Shown piece after piece: positions 9,198-18,030 of a stretch of DNA of 37,552 nt. The stretch comes from Desulfobulbaceae bacterium. Lineage in GTDB: Bacteria > Desulfobacterota > Desulfobulbia > Desulfobulbales > Desulfocapsaceae. The position numbers and the translations under genes are program-made. The notes beneath the pieces were generated by a model. It did no database searches. It saw only the letters and a list, made by a program, of their open reading frames with translations, and had not been told where the DNA came from. The stretch's first letter is position 1; each line of letters starts with the position of its first letter. The stretch covers positions 1 through 37,552 of the forward strand of contig JALSMA010000069.1 of assembly GCA_026988015.1 (NCBI GenBank). The letters are read 5' to 3'.

Positions 9198-9219
9198 TAT
9201 CTGATCATGTGTTCATATA
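9198..9219 (-). promoter_or_regulatory. ArsR/SmtB-type operator upstream of the metal-efflux operon
   Basis: The 22-bp element starts TATCTGA and ends TTCATATA; 16 of its 22 positions are symmetric, with the pattern TATnTGAnCA / TGnTCAnATA. This is the usual 12-2-12 operator form of SmtB/ZiaR/CadC regulators. It sits 22 bp before the GTG of the repressor gene, directly upstream of its ribosome binding site, so repressor bound here would block the operon's own transcription. Confidence 0.65.
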
Positions 9220-9300
9220 TATTTATTGTCGGAAGGGTTGTCAAGGGAATAAATGGTGTGACCTGAGAGGATTCTGCTCTGTGAGAACAGGCAGCTTTAC

Positions 9301-9340
9301 AAAAAAAAGGCCTTCGGAGACACCGGAGGCCTTGCAGTTT
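9301..9340 (-). terminator. Intrinsic terminator of the cytochrome c gene
   Basis: Arms AAGGCCTTCGG (9307-9317) and CCGGAGGCCTT (9323-9333) form an 11-bp stem with one wobble and a 5-nt loop. Read on the minus strand the hairpin is followed by a run of T (the A-run at 9301-9308). It lies about 40 bp beyond the cytochrome stop codon, and upstream of the ArsR operator, so it insulates the two transcripts. An A/T tract on the other side suggests possible bidirectional action. Confidence 0.75.
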
Positions 9341-9369
9341 TTATCTCCCGACCGGGAGCTGAAATATCA

Positions 9370-9783
9370 TCAGCCGCAGGAGTCGGCATCATTGGGGTCG
9401 TAGGTGTCATTGGCATTACGATACAGATAGTCGTTCACCAGCAGGAGCTCTTCGGCACTCAGGACGTCCCATGAGCCGTCCCGTTTGCACGGTATCCTGC
9501 GTTCAGCAAAGACACGGTTCCAGCCTTTTGAACCGTATGATTCCATATAGAGGAAAGGTGCGCCTTTGTCGTTATCCCTTGTGTGGCAACTTTTACAGAC
9601 CTCCTTGAACTTCTGAGCTCCTGTTCCCCAATGATCACTTTCCCAGTCCAGTTGACCATCTGCTATCATTCTGCAACTCTGTGTCTTAGCATCAAAGCGT
9701 TTCCCGGGACGGGCCTGTGCTGAATAAATTGTCCAGGTAAGGGCAATGAGACAGCCAATAGCAATTACAAATGTTTTACGCAT
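9370..9783 (-). CDS. Exported single-heme c-type cytochrome
   Basis: 137 aa with a clear N-terminal signal peptide (positive start MRK, hydrophobic core, cut probably after the AQA near residue 24) and one heme site CKSCH, with H the proximal ligand. A second Cys pair (SCR near residue 37 and PC around 99) and the C-terminal SCG may form disulfides. The likely place is the periplasm, as a small electron carrier. GAGGAA precedes the ATG at good spacing. It is divergent from the GlxA-type regulator by 88 bp and has its own terminator. The electron partner is unknown. Confidence 0.8.
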   Translation of the reverse strand: MRKTFVIAIGCLIALTWTIYSAQARPGKRFDAKTQSCRMIADGQLDWESDHWGTGAQKFKEVCKSCHTRDNDKGAPFLYMESYGSKGWNRVFAERRIPCKRDGSWDVLSAEELLLVNDYLYRNANDTYDPNDADSCG

Positions 9784-9871
9784 TTTTATTCCTCATTCAA
9801 GTGAAATTTTCCCTCTGGTATTTTTCTCGCTTCCATTGTGTTATGTTTAATACTATAGATAAAATCATCCG

Positions 9872-10930
9872 ATGAACAGTGTCACTAACGGCACAAAACA
9901 GGCCAATAGCGTCATGCAGACTAAAGTTGTTACTCCCTTGAATATCGCAATTCTGGCCCTGAATGATTCAGTTGCCACCACCATCACCGGGCCTATGGAT
10001 GTCTTTTCCATGACCGGAGTTTTGTATGAGAGTCTTCAGGGAAGGTCCCCGGTTCCCTACTTTAATGTTCAGATAGTGACAACGGACGGGAATCCTGTCC
10101 GTTGTCATAACAGTTTGCTTATTACTCCCCACTGCTCCATCGATGCCTGCAGGCCGGACTTGATTATTATTCCGGGAATTATGAATATTGACGTAACTCT
10201 CAGTTCCAATGATGAGGTCATTACCTGGTTGCGGGAGATGTATGGTGTCGGGTGTCCTGTCATGGCCGTGTGTTCTGGATCAATGCTGCTTGCGGCAACG
10301 GGACTGCTGGATGGAAGGACTGCCACCACCCACTGGGCCATTGAAAATGAATTTCGAAAAAGCTTTCCACAAGTCATGTTAAAACCTGAGCAGTTGATAA
10401 CTGATGAGGATGGTCTTGTCTGTTCCGGGGGGTACGATTCCTTTCTTGATGTATCCATCCACATGATCGGCAAATTTCTCGGTCCAACCGTGGCTCTCGA
10501 ATGTTCCAAGATATTTCTGGGGAGTCCGGGACGTCATTCCCAGGCTCCGTATGCCATTTTCTCAGGTGCTCGCGATCATGGCGATCAGCAGATTCTACAG
10601 ATCCAGGAGCGTCTCGAAAATCAGTTCTCCGAGGCATTTGATTTCAGTGAACTCGCCAGGGAATACGGCATGAGCAGGCGTACCCTTGAACGTCATTTTA
10701 AGAAGGCAACTGGTATTACACCCCTTGCCTACCTGCAGAGAGTACGAGTGGAGAGTGCCAAGGCGCTACTTGAGAGCGGTAACGCAAGCTTTGATGAGAT
10801 CAGCTACAAAGTGGGGTACATGGATAATAGTTTTTTCCGCAAGCTGTTTATCAAGTGTACCAGTCTGCGCCCTAAGGAATACCGGGATATGTTTGCAATG
10901 CATTCACCCCACAGACAGGAGCTGCAGTAG
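9872..10930 (+). CDS. GlxA-family transcriptional regulator (DJ-1/PfpI-like domain plus AraC HTH)
   Basis: 352 aa. Residues about 22-190 form a class-I glutamine-amidotransferase/DJ-1-like sensory domain with the nucleophile-elbow Cys at 134 (AVCSGSMLLA) and the family ATTHW motif at 151-155. Residues 255-340 form the double HTH of AraC proteins (FSELAREYGMSRRTLERHF, then GYMDNSFFRKLF). This layout is that of GlxA/FtrA/CdhR-like regulators, which usually control catabolism of nitrogen compounds; the ligand here is unknown. Downstream genes follow on the same strand (45 bp to the metalloprotease), but none is an obvious catabolic target. An internal Met at residue 15 is an alternative start. 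Confidence 0.88.
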   Translation: MNSVTNGTKQANSVMQTKVVTPLNIAILALNDSVATTITGPMDVFSMTGVLYESLQGRSPVPYFNVQIVTTDGNPVRCHNSLLITPHCSIDACRPDLIIIPGIMNIDVTLSSNDEVITWLREMYGVGCPVMAVCSGSMLLAATGLLDGRTATTHWAIENEFRKSFPQVMLKPEQLITDEDGLVCSGGYDSFLDVSIHMIGKFLGPTVALECSKIFLGSPGRHSQAPYAIFSGARDHGDQQILQIQERLENQFSEAFDFSELAREYGMSRRTLERHFKKATGITPLAYLQRVRVESAKALLESGNASFDEISYKVGYMDNSFFRKLFIKCTSLRPKEYRDMFAMHSPHRQELQ

Positions 10931-10975
10931 CCTGGCAGGTTGTGAGAGTGAAATGGAATTGAAGGAAGTCGTTGT

Positions 10976-11665
10976 GTGAAGAAGGAGCATATTGTGATTG
11001 CGGGTGTTGCAGTCGAGGTGTGGCGCAAATCCGTGAAAAATTTCATTCTGGTAGTGCATGCATCCGATGGTCGGGTCCGCATCTCTGTTCCGTTTTTTGC
11101 ATCAGCTGCCCGTGTCCGTGAGGTGCTTATGTCACGAATGGACTGGATCAGGGCGCGGCAGCGTTCCTGTAAGGCGCAGTCGACAGTGGCAGAACCTGTG
11201 ATGGCAGACGGATCTGAGCATCTTTTTTTCGGTAAATCGTATCCTATACGTATATGTGAAGGCAAAGGACGGCAGGGAGTGTGTTTTGATCAGGGTGTCG
11301 GCATCACACTCAGGGTTCGTCCCGGTGCCACTATTGCTGCCAAGTGGCGCCTCCTTGATCGCTGGTATCGTGAAGAGTTGGGCCAGCGTATCCGGGAACT
11401 TCTTGATAAGTGGCAGCCTATCGTTGGCAGAGAGGCTGCTGAATACAGGATAAAGAGGATGAAAACCCGTTGGGGAACGTGTAATATTCTGGCGCGACGT
11501 CTCTGGCTGAACCTGAAACTTGTTACAATGCCGGAAGAATGTCTGGAGCTGATCGTGGTCCATGAGCTGGTTCACCTGCTGGAAAGAGAGCATAACGAAG
11601 TTTTTTATGGTCACATGGACTGGCTGCTCCCCGATTGGCGAAATAAAAACGAGTTGTTGCAATAA
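10976..11665 (+). CDS. YgjP-type M48-like zinc metallopeptidase (DUF45)
   Basis: 229-aa soluble protein with the zinc motif HELVH (196-200), a further His in LLEREHN (206) and the family motif KTRWGTCN (about 163-170). This is the YgjP/DUF45 family, related to SprT and WSS1 proteases; the cellular substrate is not established. The start is GTG, supported by GAAGGAAG about eight bases upstream. It is 45 bp behind the GlxA-like regulator and 24 bp before the nitroreductase, so it may be in a small housekeeping operon. Confidence 0.85.
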   Translation: MKKEHIVIAGVAVEVWRKSVKNFILVVHASDGRVRISVPFFASAARVREVLMSRMDWIRARQRSCKAQSTVAEPVMADGSEHLFFGKSYPIRICEGKGRQGVCFDQGVGITLRVRPGATIAAKWRLLDRWYREELGQRIRELLDKWQPIVGREAAEYRIKRMKTRWGTCNILARRLWLNLKLVTMPEECLELIVVHELVHLLEREHNEVFYGHMDWLLPDWRNKNELLQ

Positions 11666-11689
11666 CCTGAATCAGGAGAAGAAAAGACA

Positions 11690-12229
11690 ATGTTTATCGA
11701 TCTGTTACGGTCCCGTCGCTCCATTCGCAGTTTTGAGGATAAACCTGTGGAACAGGATAAAATAGATCTGCTGGTGGAGGCCATGCTGCGCTCCCCATCA
11801 TCGCGTGGTCTAAATCCCTGGGAGTTTGTGGTGGTGACCGATAAAGAAATCCTTGCAGCCCTCTCGGAAGCCAAGCCTCATGGTGCATCTTTTGTGAAAA
11901 AAGCCGGCTTTGCCATTGTGGTCTGCGCCCATCCGGAGAAGTGTGATGTCTGGATTGAAGACTGTTCCATTGCCGCTCTTATCCTTCATCTGGCCGCAGC
12001 TGATCTCGGTCTTGGAAGCTGCTGGGCCCAGATACGTCTCAGAGAGTATAACGCGGAAAAGAGTGCCGGGGAGCGAGTTGCTGAAATCCTTGCTCTGAAA
12101 CCGGAAATGGAAGTGGAGGCGATCATTGCTGTGGGATATCCTGCCATTGAACCGAGTGGTCATGACATATCATCGCTGCCTTGGGATCATGTGAGTTATG
12201 AACGTTTTGATAAGAGGACAAGGGAGTAG
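11690..12229 (+). CDS. Nitroreductase-family flavoprotein
   Basis: 179 aa of the FMN-binding nitroreductase superfamily. The start MFIDLLRSRRSIRSFEDKPV is the classical phosphate-contacting N-terminus (RRSIR), followed by SPSSRGLNPWEFVVV; the second FMN/dimer region is GLGSCWAQIR and the C-terminus ends with the AIIAVGYP element. It probably reduces quinones or nitro compounds with NAD(P)H, but the substrate cannot be read. A strong ribosome site (CAGGAGAAG) precedes the ATG. The next gene, pdxH, another FMN enzyme, starts five bases after the stop, implying co-transcription. Confidence 0.85.
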   Translation: MFIDLLRSRRSIRSFEDKPVEQDKIDLLVEAMLRSPSSRGLNPWEFVVVTDKEILAALSEAKPHGASFVKKAGFAIVVCAHPEKCDVWIEDCSIAALILHLAAADLGLGSCWAQIRLREYNAEKSAGERVAEILALKPEMEVEAIIAVGYPAIEPSGHDISSLPWDHVSYERFDKRTRE

Positions 12230-12234
12230 TTGCA

Positions 12235-12870
12235 GTGGATATCAGTAATTTCCGACATGAATATTTAAAAGGTGGCCTTGAGTTTTCCGACCTTGCCTCA
12301 AGCCCTGTGGAGCAGTTCTCTAACTGGTTTGATCAGGCAAAAAAGACCGATATCCCGGATCCCAATGCCATGGTTCTGGCCACGGTGGACAGCTCAGGGC
12401 AGCCCAGCCAGCGGACAGTTCTGTTAAAGTATTATGATGAGGATGGTTTTGTTTTCTTTACCAACAGGGAGAGTCGTAAGGCCCGTGAAATGAAGGATAA
12501 TCCCAGGGTGAACCTGCATTTTGTCTGGCTTGATTTGGAAAGGCAGATAAGTATTTCAGGCAGATCTGAACCTATCTCGGCTGCCGAATCGGCCCGGTAC
12601 TTTATGACTAGGCCCCGGGATTCGCAGATTGCGGCCTGGGTGTCAAATCAGAGTAGCAAAGTTTCATCCCGTCAGATCCTGATGCAGAAATTTCAGGAGA
12701 TGAAAGAAAAATTTTCCAGGGGGGATGTGCCGTTACCATCATTCTGGGGTGGTTACCGGGTGGTTCCTGCATCAGTTGAATTCTGGCAGGGGCGTAAAAA
12801 TCGTCTCCATGACCGCTTTCTCTACACCCCCTCGGTTGATGGCTGGAATGTGGAACGGCTGGCTCCTTAA
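12235..12870 (+). CDS. pdxH: Pyridoxamine/pyridoxine 5'-phosphate oxidase
   Basis: 211 aa, the usual PdxH length. It oxidises PNP/PMP to pyridoxal 5'-phosphate with FMN and O2. Visible family motifs: MVLATVDSSGQPSQRTVLLK (FMN binding), FFTNRESRKAREM, the region SQIAAWVSNQSS, PSFWGGYRVVP and the C-terminal WQGRKNRLHDRFLY. The start is GTG, five bases after the nitroreductase stop. The stop codon is followed two bases later by the convergent PilZ gene end, with no terminator space. An O2-using PdxH in a possibly anaerobic lineage is slightly noteworthy but common. Confidence 0.93.
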   Translation: MDISNFRHEYLKGGLEFSDLASSPVEQFSNWFDQAKKTDIPDPNAMVLATVDSSGQPSQRTVLLKYYDEDGFVFFTNRESRKAREMKDNPRVNLHFVWLDLERQISISGRSEPISAAESARYFMTRPRDSQIAAWVSNQSSKVSSRQILMQKFQEMKEKFSRGDVPLPSFWGGYRVVPASVEFWQGRKNRLHDRFLYTPSVDGWNVERLAP

Positions 12871-12872
12871 AA

Positions 12873-13817
12873 TCAGCGTACCAGCATGATTCCGCTTTCC
12901 TCCGATTTGTCAGCGAGCTCTTTTAAATGTGCACGCTGTACTGCAGCCACAATGGTCTCGATGCTTGCCGCAAGGGAACGGGTGGGGAGGTCAAACTGGA
13001 CACCGCAGCAATATTGGATGCCTCGTTTATTGCGAACTTTGGAGATGTGCCTGACTGTACCGTTAACCAGCAGATGAAGTTCTCCATCAAGAAAAAAACG
13101 GATATTACAGACTTCCTCTTCATGAAAGAGGCCCTGTTCCTCTTTTTGAATCTCAAATGACATTCCATCACTGCTTATATCAATGGGAGTGGTCTGGATA
13201 TCGGAACGCCTTCTTTTTTTTCCTTTGATCAGCAGGGTGAAGTTCATGGTTGCAGGGACTTTTGCTCGAAATGCCCTGGCTCCACGAACCTGTCTTCCAA
13301 TGAGTGGAAAAGAGAGACGCAGCACCGGAATATCCCGAACCAGGCCCAGATCCTGAAAAAATGTCCCCAGCTCAATGGCACTGGTGGAGGTGAAGAATCG
13401 GATCATCACCTTCTGGGAGTTCCGAATGTGGAGGTTCCCCATTCCCGGCTCCAGAGGAAGGGCGATGATGTGGTTCATGAGCTTCAGGTAGTCACCTTTA
13501 ATATATTCCGGTTCCTTCACGACGATCTCACCATTCTCATTTTCCTCTTCTTCGAGGTCGGGAAGGTCATCATTGAGTCTACTGAAGTAGATTCTGGTCA
13601 TCCCATCGAGCTCTACTTCCAGAATCTTGTTATCAAAGAGTGCTGTCTGGACATAGGGGAGTATCTGTGCCGGTTTTGTCATAAACTCACCGGATTCCAT
13701 TCCGTCTTCAATGGCCTGCCGGGTGAAGGAATAGGAGTCTTCAGGGAAGAAAAGCGTCAGCTTTTTTTGTATATTCTGAAGGGTCAGTTCCTTTTTTTCG
13801 TCTTCTTCGTGTGACAT
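12873..13817 (-). CDS. PilZ-domain protein (c-di-GMP effector candidate)
   Basis: 314 aa, cytoplasmic. The C-terminal part holds a PilZ-like domain: the basic motif KKRRRSDIQTTPIDISSDGMSF (about 202-223) carries Arg residues before a D-x-S-x-x-G motif, as in c-di-GMP binders, then FDLPTRS near the C-terminus. Because the basic run is KKRRR and not a clean RxxxR, binding is plausible but not certain. The N-terminal half has a YcgR-N-like beta-rich region (MTRIYFSRL) with an acidic patch (DLEEEENENGE). It lies 35 bp downstream of the potassium channel gene on the same strand. Confidence 0.7.
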   Translation of the reverse strand: MSHEEDEKKELTLQNIQKKLTLFFPEDSYSFTRQAIEDGMESGEFMTKPAQILPYVQTALFDNKILEVELDGMTRIYFSRLNDDLPDLEEEENENGEIVVKEPEYIKGDYLKLMNHIIALPLEPGMGNLHIRNSQKVMIRFFTSTSAIELGTFFQDLGLVRDIPVLRLSFPLIGRQVRGARAFRAKVPATMNFTLLIKGKKRRRSDIQTTPIDISSDGMSFEIQKEEQGLFHEEEVCNIRFFLDGELHLLVNGTVRHISKVRNKRGIQYCCGVQFDLPTRSLAASIETIVAAVQRAHLKELADKSEESGIMLVR

Positions 13818-13852
13818 GATTCCAGCTTACCCGCGTTTGTTGACTCTTTCCA

Positions 13853-15547
13853 CTATTCCATGTATTTTTGACGAAATTTCTCTTCCGCCTTTAATGACCC
13901 GGCAAGGATCAGTTCGTCGTTGTCGCTGAAGGAGGTGTCTGGTCCAGGGTTGGTAACGAATTTGCCACTGTTTTTGATGCCCAGCAGGCTGCAGTCTGTT
14001 TTTTCACGCATTCCGGTATCAGAAAGTGTTTTGTCAATAAAGGACTCGGGAATCTGCACCATAAATACGTTGAGTGCCTCTGAGAAAAAAGAGCTTTCAG
14101 AGGGTTTCAAGATGTCCATAATGGCACTTGCTCCCATCGATGCTGAAGAACCCACAAAATCAGCACCTGCCCTGAAGAGTTTGGAGACTGTCCGCTCTTC
14201 GGTCGCCCGGCTGATAATCTGAATATCTGACCGTAACTGGCGGCAGTAAAATGAGAGGTAGATATTCATGGCATCATTATGAGGGGTGATGATAACGGCA
14301 CTCGCGTTGTCGATACCAGCATCTTTCAGGATGTTGATGTCGGCAGCATCTCCCTGGATATGACGGTCATTGTTTGTACTGATGTTGGGCCGTTTTTCCA
14401 CAACCATATAAGGGATCTTTTTTTCTTTAAAAACCTCTGCAGCAGCTTTGCCCACTCTGCCCCCGCCAAGAATAAGGACAGTGGGGTCAGGAACTGTCTG
14501 CTTGGGAGGACGAAGAAGTGTGTTTCCGGCGTTGTCAATTTCCTTCCGGCTTCCTGCGATGATTAAAATATTTGTTATTTCGAGTTTCCTCTGCGGAGCA
14601 GGGGGCAGAATCTCCCCTTTCTCAAGTATTCCTATGACCGTGATTCCGACTTCGTTTCTGAGCCTGGATTCTGCCAGGCTTTTTCCGGTAAGGTCGGTGT
14701 CCCGAACCGGAATTTCAGCGATGGTCAATTCTTCAAATGTTCCAATAATGTGGGGGGACTGCACTGGAAACGTTTTTTCAGCCATGTTTTTGCCAAGCAT
14801 ACTCATAAACTGAAACACATGTGTGTTGCCGGAGTAGTTTAGAATATCCAGAGAATGTTCCTTGTCTGCACTGCAGGCGATCGGTACCATGCTGCTCACT
14901 TCCCGAATGGTGAAGGAGATATTGGTGTTCATCAGGTCATCTGCGGTGGCAACGATCAGGGCAGCTTGACCGGCACGGATATTCTTGTAGGTCCTGGGGT
15001 CGTCAACTTCACCAAAAACTGTTTTGTAGCCGGCATCCTGGATTTCAGAAGCTGTCTGCTGATCGCCTGCGACAAAACAATATTCATAGTGATGCTTCTT
15101 CAGTTTTTCCACAAGATTTCTGGTTAGAGAATCAAAACTTGTCAGGATGACATGGTTATGGCTGTCCTCTGGAAGTGTCTTCGGAATCCTTGTTTGACTC
15201 TGTGCTTCAAGCCATGGAGCCCAGAAAAACTGGATAAAGGTGAAGGGGAGCATGATCAGGAGGAGGACAACACCTGAGACGAGAACCAGCAGGGTGAAGA
15301 GCAGGCCCAGATCTGTTGAAAAGGTGATATCACCAAAACCTAAGGTGGACATCACCGTAAGGGTCCAGTAAAACCCGGTGATCCAGCTGAAATGTCTCCC
15401 CTCATATACCATGATAAGGTGGAACAGGATGGAGTAAAGGGTGATGGTGAGTATCAGGAAGATAAGAAACCGCACAAGAAGATAGATGTTCTTCTTGGCT
15501 TTCTTGTTATTTACAAAAAAGAGGAGCTGGAGCAAAAACAGTTTCAT
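13853..15547 (-). CDS. Two-TM potassium channel with tandem RCK (TrkA-N/TrkA-C) domains
   Basis: 564 aa. TM1 at about 22-47, a pore loop with the selectivity filter TLGFGD (68-73), TM2 at about 80-108, then two regulatory RCK units. The second TrkA-N domain has an intact nucleotide motif GGGRVGK (361-367) and acidic residues after beta-2 (VVEK). The first (from about 131) has lost the glycine motif (VILTSFDSLT), so it probably does not bind NAD/ATP in the standard way. TrkA-C-like regions lie at about 270-335 and 480-560. One polypeptide thus supplies a two-RCK gating unit, as in some GsuK-type channels. Only two TMs are seen. It precedes the PilZ gene in a likely two-gene operon. Confidence 0.87.
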   Translation of the reverse strand: MKLFLLQLLFFVNNKKAKKNIYLLVRFLIFLILTITLYSILFHLIMVYEGRHFSWITGFYWTLTVMSTLGFGDITFSTDLGLLFTLLVLVSGVVLLLIMLPFTFIQFFWAPWLEAQSQTRIPKTLPEDSHNHVILTSFDSLTRNLVEKLKKHHYEYCFVAGDQQTASEIQDAGYKTVFGEVDDPRTYKNIRAGQAALIVATADDLMNTNISFTIREVSSMVPIACSADKEHSLDILNYSGNTHVFQFMSMLGKNMAEKTFPVQSPHIIGTFEELTIAEIPVRDTDLTGKSLAESRLRNEVGITVIGILEKGEILPPAPQRKLEITNILIIAGSRKEIDNAGNTLLRPPKQTVPDPTVLILGGGRVGKAAAEVFKEKKIPYMVVEKRPNISTNNDRHIQGDAADINILKDAGIDNASAVIITPHNDAMNIYLSFYCRQLRSDIQIISRATEERTVSKLFRAGADFVGSSASMGASAIMDILKPSESSFFSEALNVFMVQIPESFIDKTLSDTGMREKTDCSLLGIKNSGKFVTNPGPDTSFSDNDELILAGSLKAEEKFRQKYME

Positions 15548-15850
15548 GGGATGGAGAGGGCTCCTGAGTAAATAATAATTCCTGCAGTACAGGTCGGGTA
15601 GTTATTCTATTAAAGCATTAATTGGACTTTGCGCCAAGCAGCATTTTTATCAGGTGTAAGTGTGTCCCCTTGCAGCCTTGCTGTTGGCTGGAGTTTTTGC
15701 TATATTTCTGAAGTGAGGTGAGTGGTTTTTTTCAAGCATATCTGATTGTGAATTTTATATTTGTACTTCTGTGTGTTTATTAAAAAAAATCCTGAAATCG
15801 TCACGGATTCTGAAATATCACCTGTATGACAGGTTTACAGGAAACTCTCT
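15548..15850. other. Divergent intergenic region between channel and CDF genes
   Basis: About 300 bp with promoters presumably for both flanking genes; no clear -35/-10 pair stands out. A 5-bp inverted repeat (ACCTG-5 nt-CAGGT, 15820-15834) lies 17 bases before the CDF start codon, just upstream of its AGGAAA ribosome site, and might be a small operator. No ORF or RNA gene was recognised. Confidence 0.45.
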
Positions 15851-16744
15851 ATGGATAGCCAGGAAAATAACAGCCGTTTGCTTCGTCTTGCCACATACGC
15901 TTCTGTGGCTACTGCTCTTATTCTTATAGGGGTGAAGGCAACGGCGTGGTTTATGACAGGATCGCTCAGTATTCTAGGAACCCTTGTGGACTCGTTGATG
16001 GATGTGGCGGCATCACTTATCAACCTTGTGGCGGTACGCTACTCCTTGAAATCAGCCGATGAAAAACACCAGTTCGGGCATGGCAAGGCCGAGTCTCTTG
16101 CAGCTCTGGCTCAGGCGTCTTTTATTACCGGATCGGCATTTTTTTTGATGATGCATGCCATTGAACGTCTTAGTTCGCCCAAAGCAGTTACCTCTATTGA
16201 GGCGGGTGTTGTGGTGATGGTTTTTTCAATGGCCGCCACTGTTCTACTCGTGCTTTTTCAATACTATGTGATACGAAAAACAGGCTCAACGGCCATTCGG
16301 GCCGATGCGTTGCATTATGTCACTGACCTGCTGACCAATGCCAGTACCATTGTAGCGCTTATTTTTATCTCTTTTGGCTGGCAGATAGTTGATCCGCTGT
16401 TTGCCATGGCCATTTCGATGTACATTCTTTACAGTGCCTGGCAGATTGCCGGGGATGCCGTCCAGATGTTGATGGATCGAGAGCTGTCCGATGAAATCAG
16501 AGCGAATATTCGGTCACTGGTTATTGCACATGATGAGGTGATTGGAATCCACGACCTGCGTACCAGGCAATCAGGTCAGATGAAGATCATCCAGCTGCAT
16601 CTTGAACTCGATAATGCCATCACTCTCAGCGAAGCACATAGAATCGCTAAAGACGTGGAAGAAGTCCTTTATCGGGAATATCCCATAGCGGACATACTTA
16701 TTCACCAGGATCCATCTGCTTGTGTGAAGAGAAAAAATCTCTAA
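15851..16744 (+). CDS. Cation diffusion facilitator (FieF-like) efflux protein
   Basis: 297-aa inner-membrane antiporter for divalent cations (Zn, Fe, Cd in characterised FieF). The metal site is visible as DSLMD (47-51) in TM2 and HYVTD (155-159) in TM5: the HD-DD form typical of Zn/Fe-type CDFs. The cytoplasmic domain after about residue 205 carries His residues of the family (IGIHDLRTR, QLHLELD, AHRIAKDVE, ILIHQDP). AGGAAA precedes the ATG. It stands alone on the plus strand and converges on the deacetylase gene. Confidence 0.9.
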   Translation: MDSQENNSRLLRLATYASVATALILIGVKATAWFMTGSLSILGTLVDSLMDVAASLINLVAVRYSLKSADEKHQFGHGKAESLAALAQASFITGSAFFLMMHAIERLSSPKAVTSIEAGVVVMVFSMAATVLLVLFQYYVIRKTGSTAIRADALHYVTDLLTNASTIVALIFISFGWQIVDPLFAMAISMYILYSAWQIAGDAVQMLMDRELSDEIRANIRSLVIAHDEVIGIHDLRTRQSGQMKIIQLHLELDNAITLSEAHRIAKDVEEVLYREYPIADILIHQDPSACVKRKNL

Positions 16745-16801
16745 AATAAAATTAATGGCGGAGCTGTTTTTTGCATCTGATTTTTTTTTAGATGGTGAAA
16801 T

Positions 16802-17662
16802 TTACAAATCCGGCCCACTCTTTATCTGAGCATCCTTGCCTGCTGTCAGAGTCATTACTTCCATACCCGTGAGTTGTTCCAGGGGGACAACCTGTAATTC
16901 TTTTTCACGCAACTTTCTAAAAAAAACCTCAATTTCACCGATCCATATCTGTAAATCTTCTTTCTTGTCAGGTGCAATGTCGTGGAGCAGGACAATGTCG
17001 CCAGGCCTGATCTTACCCATGAGGCGTCCTGCCAGATTATTAATATTCCTGTTGCCACGGTCCCAGGCACGGCAGCTGAATGAGACAGTTTGCAGGTTTT
17101 CATGGTGCAGAATTGATTTGAGTCGCGGGTTACTGATTCCAGCAGGTGGTCTGAAGAGTAGAGGCTTGATTCCGATTTTGGCAATGGCCTCCTGAGTGTC
17201 TCTGATGTCTTTACTGAGCTGTTTTGTACTTTTCAGCATGAGGAAGTTGTCATGCCGGTACGAATGATTGCCGATGCCATGACCGGCCGCAATGATCTCA
17301 CTGGTGAGATCCGGGTGGCATGTAACTTTTTCACCAACAACAAAGAAGGTGGCTTTATAGTCAAACTGGTTAAGCAATGTAAGCAAAAGCGGTGTGGAGA
17401 GAGGAGAGGGACCATCGTCAAAGGTGAGGGCAACGCATCGGTTTGCACTGCTGTTGCGGCTGATAACAGGGAGGAAAAAGCCCCATTGGGGGCAGAAGGG
17501 AGCGATAAGGCAGCAGAGCAGAAAAAAAAACAGAGGCAGCAGGCCCAGCCAAGGAGATATGAAAAAGAGGGCTATGGCAGTGAAAAAAGTGATCAGTGCG
17601 GTTTTATCTGCCTGTGAGAGTGGGGCAGTGTTACGGGTATGATTTTTTTTTCTCATTTTCAT
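16802..17662 (-). CDS. Membrane-anchored polysaccharide deacetylase (CE4/NodB domain)
   Basis: 286 aa. Two hydrophobic N-terminal segments (about 20-36 and 38-56) anchor the protein, with the catalytic domain probably on the outside of the inner membrane. CE4 motifs: TFDDGPS (80-86, catalytic base and metal Asp), the His pair in NHSYRHDN (132-139), RPPAG (171-175) and LLHD (225-228). The family removes N-acetyl groups from peptidoglycan, chitin-like or exopolysaccharide chains; the substrate here is unknown. The start is the first of two close Met codons; no strong ribosome site is seen. Confidence 0.87.
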   Translation of the reverse strand: MKMRKKNHTRNTAPLSQADKTALITFFTAIALFFISPWLGLLPLFFFLLCCLIAPFCPQWGFFLPVISRNSSANRCVALTFDDGPSPLSTPLLLTLLNQFDYKATFFVVGEKVTCHPDLTSEIIAAGHGIGNHSYRHDNFLMLKSTKQLSKDIRDTQEAIAKIGIKPLLFRPPAGISNPRLKSILHHENLQTVSFSCRAWDRGNRNINNLAGRLMGKIRPGDIVLLHDIAPDKKEDLQIWIGEIEVFFRKLREKELQVVPLEQLTGMEVMTLTAGKDAQIKSGPDL

Positions 17663-17939
17663 GGTGGATTTCGGGGCCGAATCTATCGTTGTCTTGCGGA
17701 TGCTACTCTATTGAGAATCGCATGAAAATGGAAAATTTACTTTTCCTGAAGAGCAACGGCATCTCTAGCAGCTTTCTGTAGCCACCACTGTGGCATTGGG
17801 GGGGGCGACGAAAGAGTATTGTCACCATCAACTGCTTGGGTTCAGGTGAATAATAATGAGATGTACCGACGTGACAGTCAATGAGATTCCATGTCTCACA
17901 GTTTTTTTCGTTTCGTTTAAGATTTTATTAAAATGTTGT

Positions 17940-17968
17940 TTGAAATCAAAAATGAAATATGCTATACA
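17940..17968 (+). promoter_or_regulatory. Candidate sigma-70-type promoter for the mini-protein gene
   Basis: TTGAAA (17940-17945), a 17-bp spacer, and TATACA (17963-17968) form a good -35/-10 pair, about 180 bp upstream of the 37-codon ORF. This would give a long leader including the inverted repeat at 18031-18072. Confidence 0.45.
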
Positions 17969-18030
17969 GTCAGTTTTTTATTTAAAACCTGAATCCGTAG
18001 GCGTTCGATGGCTATGCAGATTTTTTTTTA

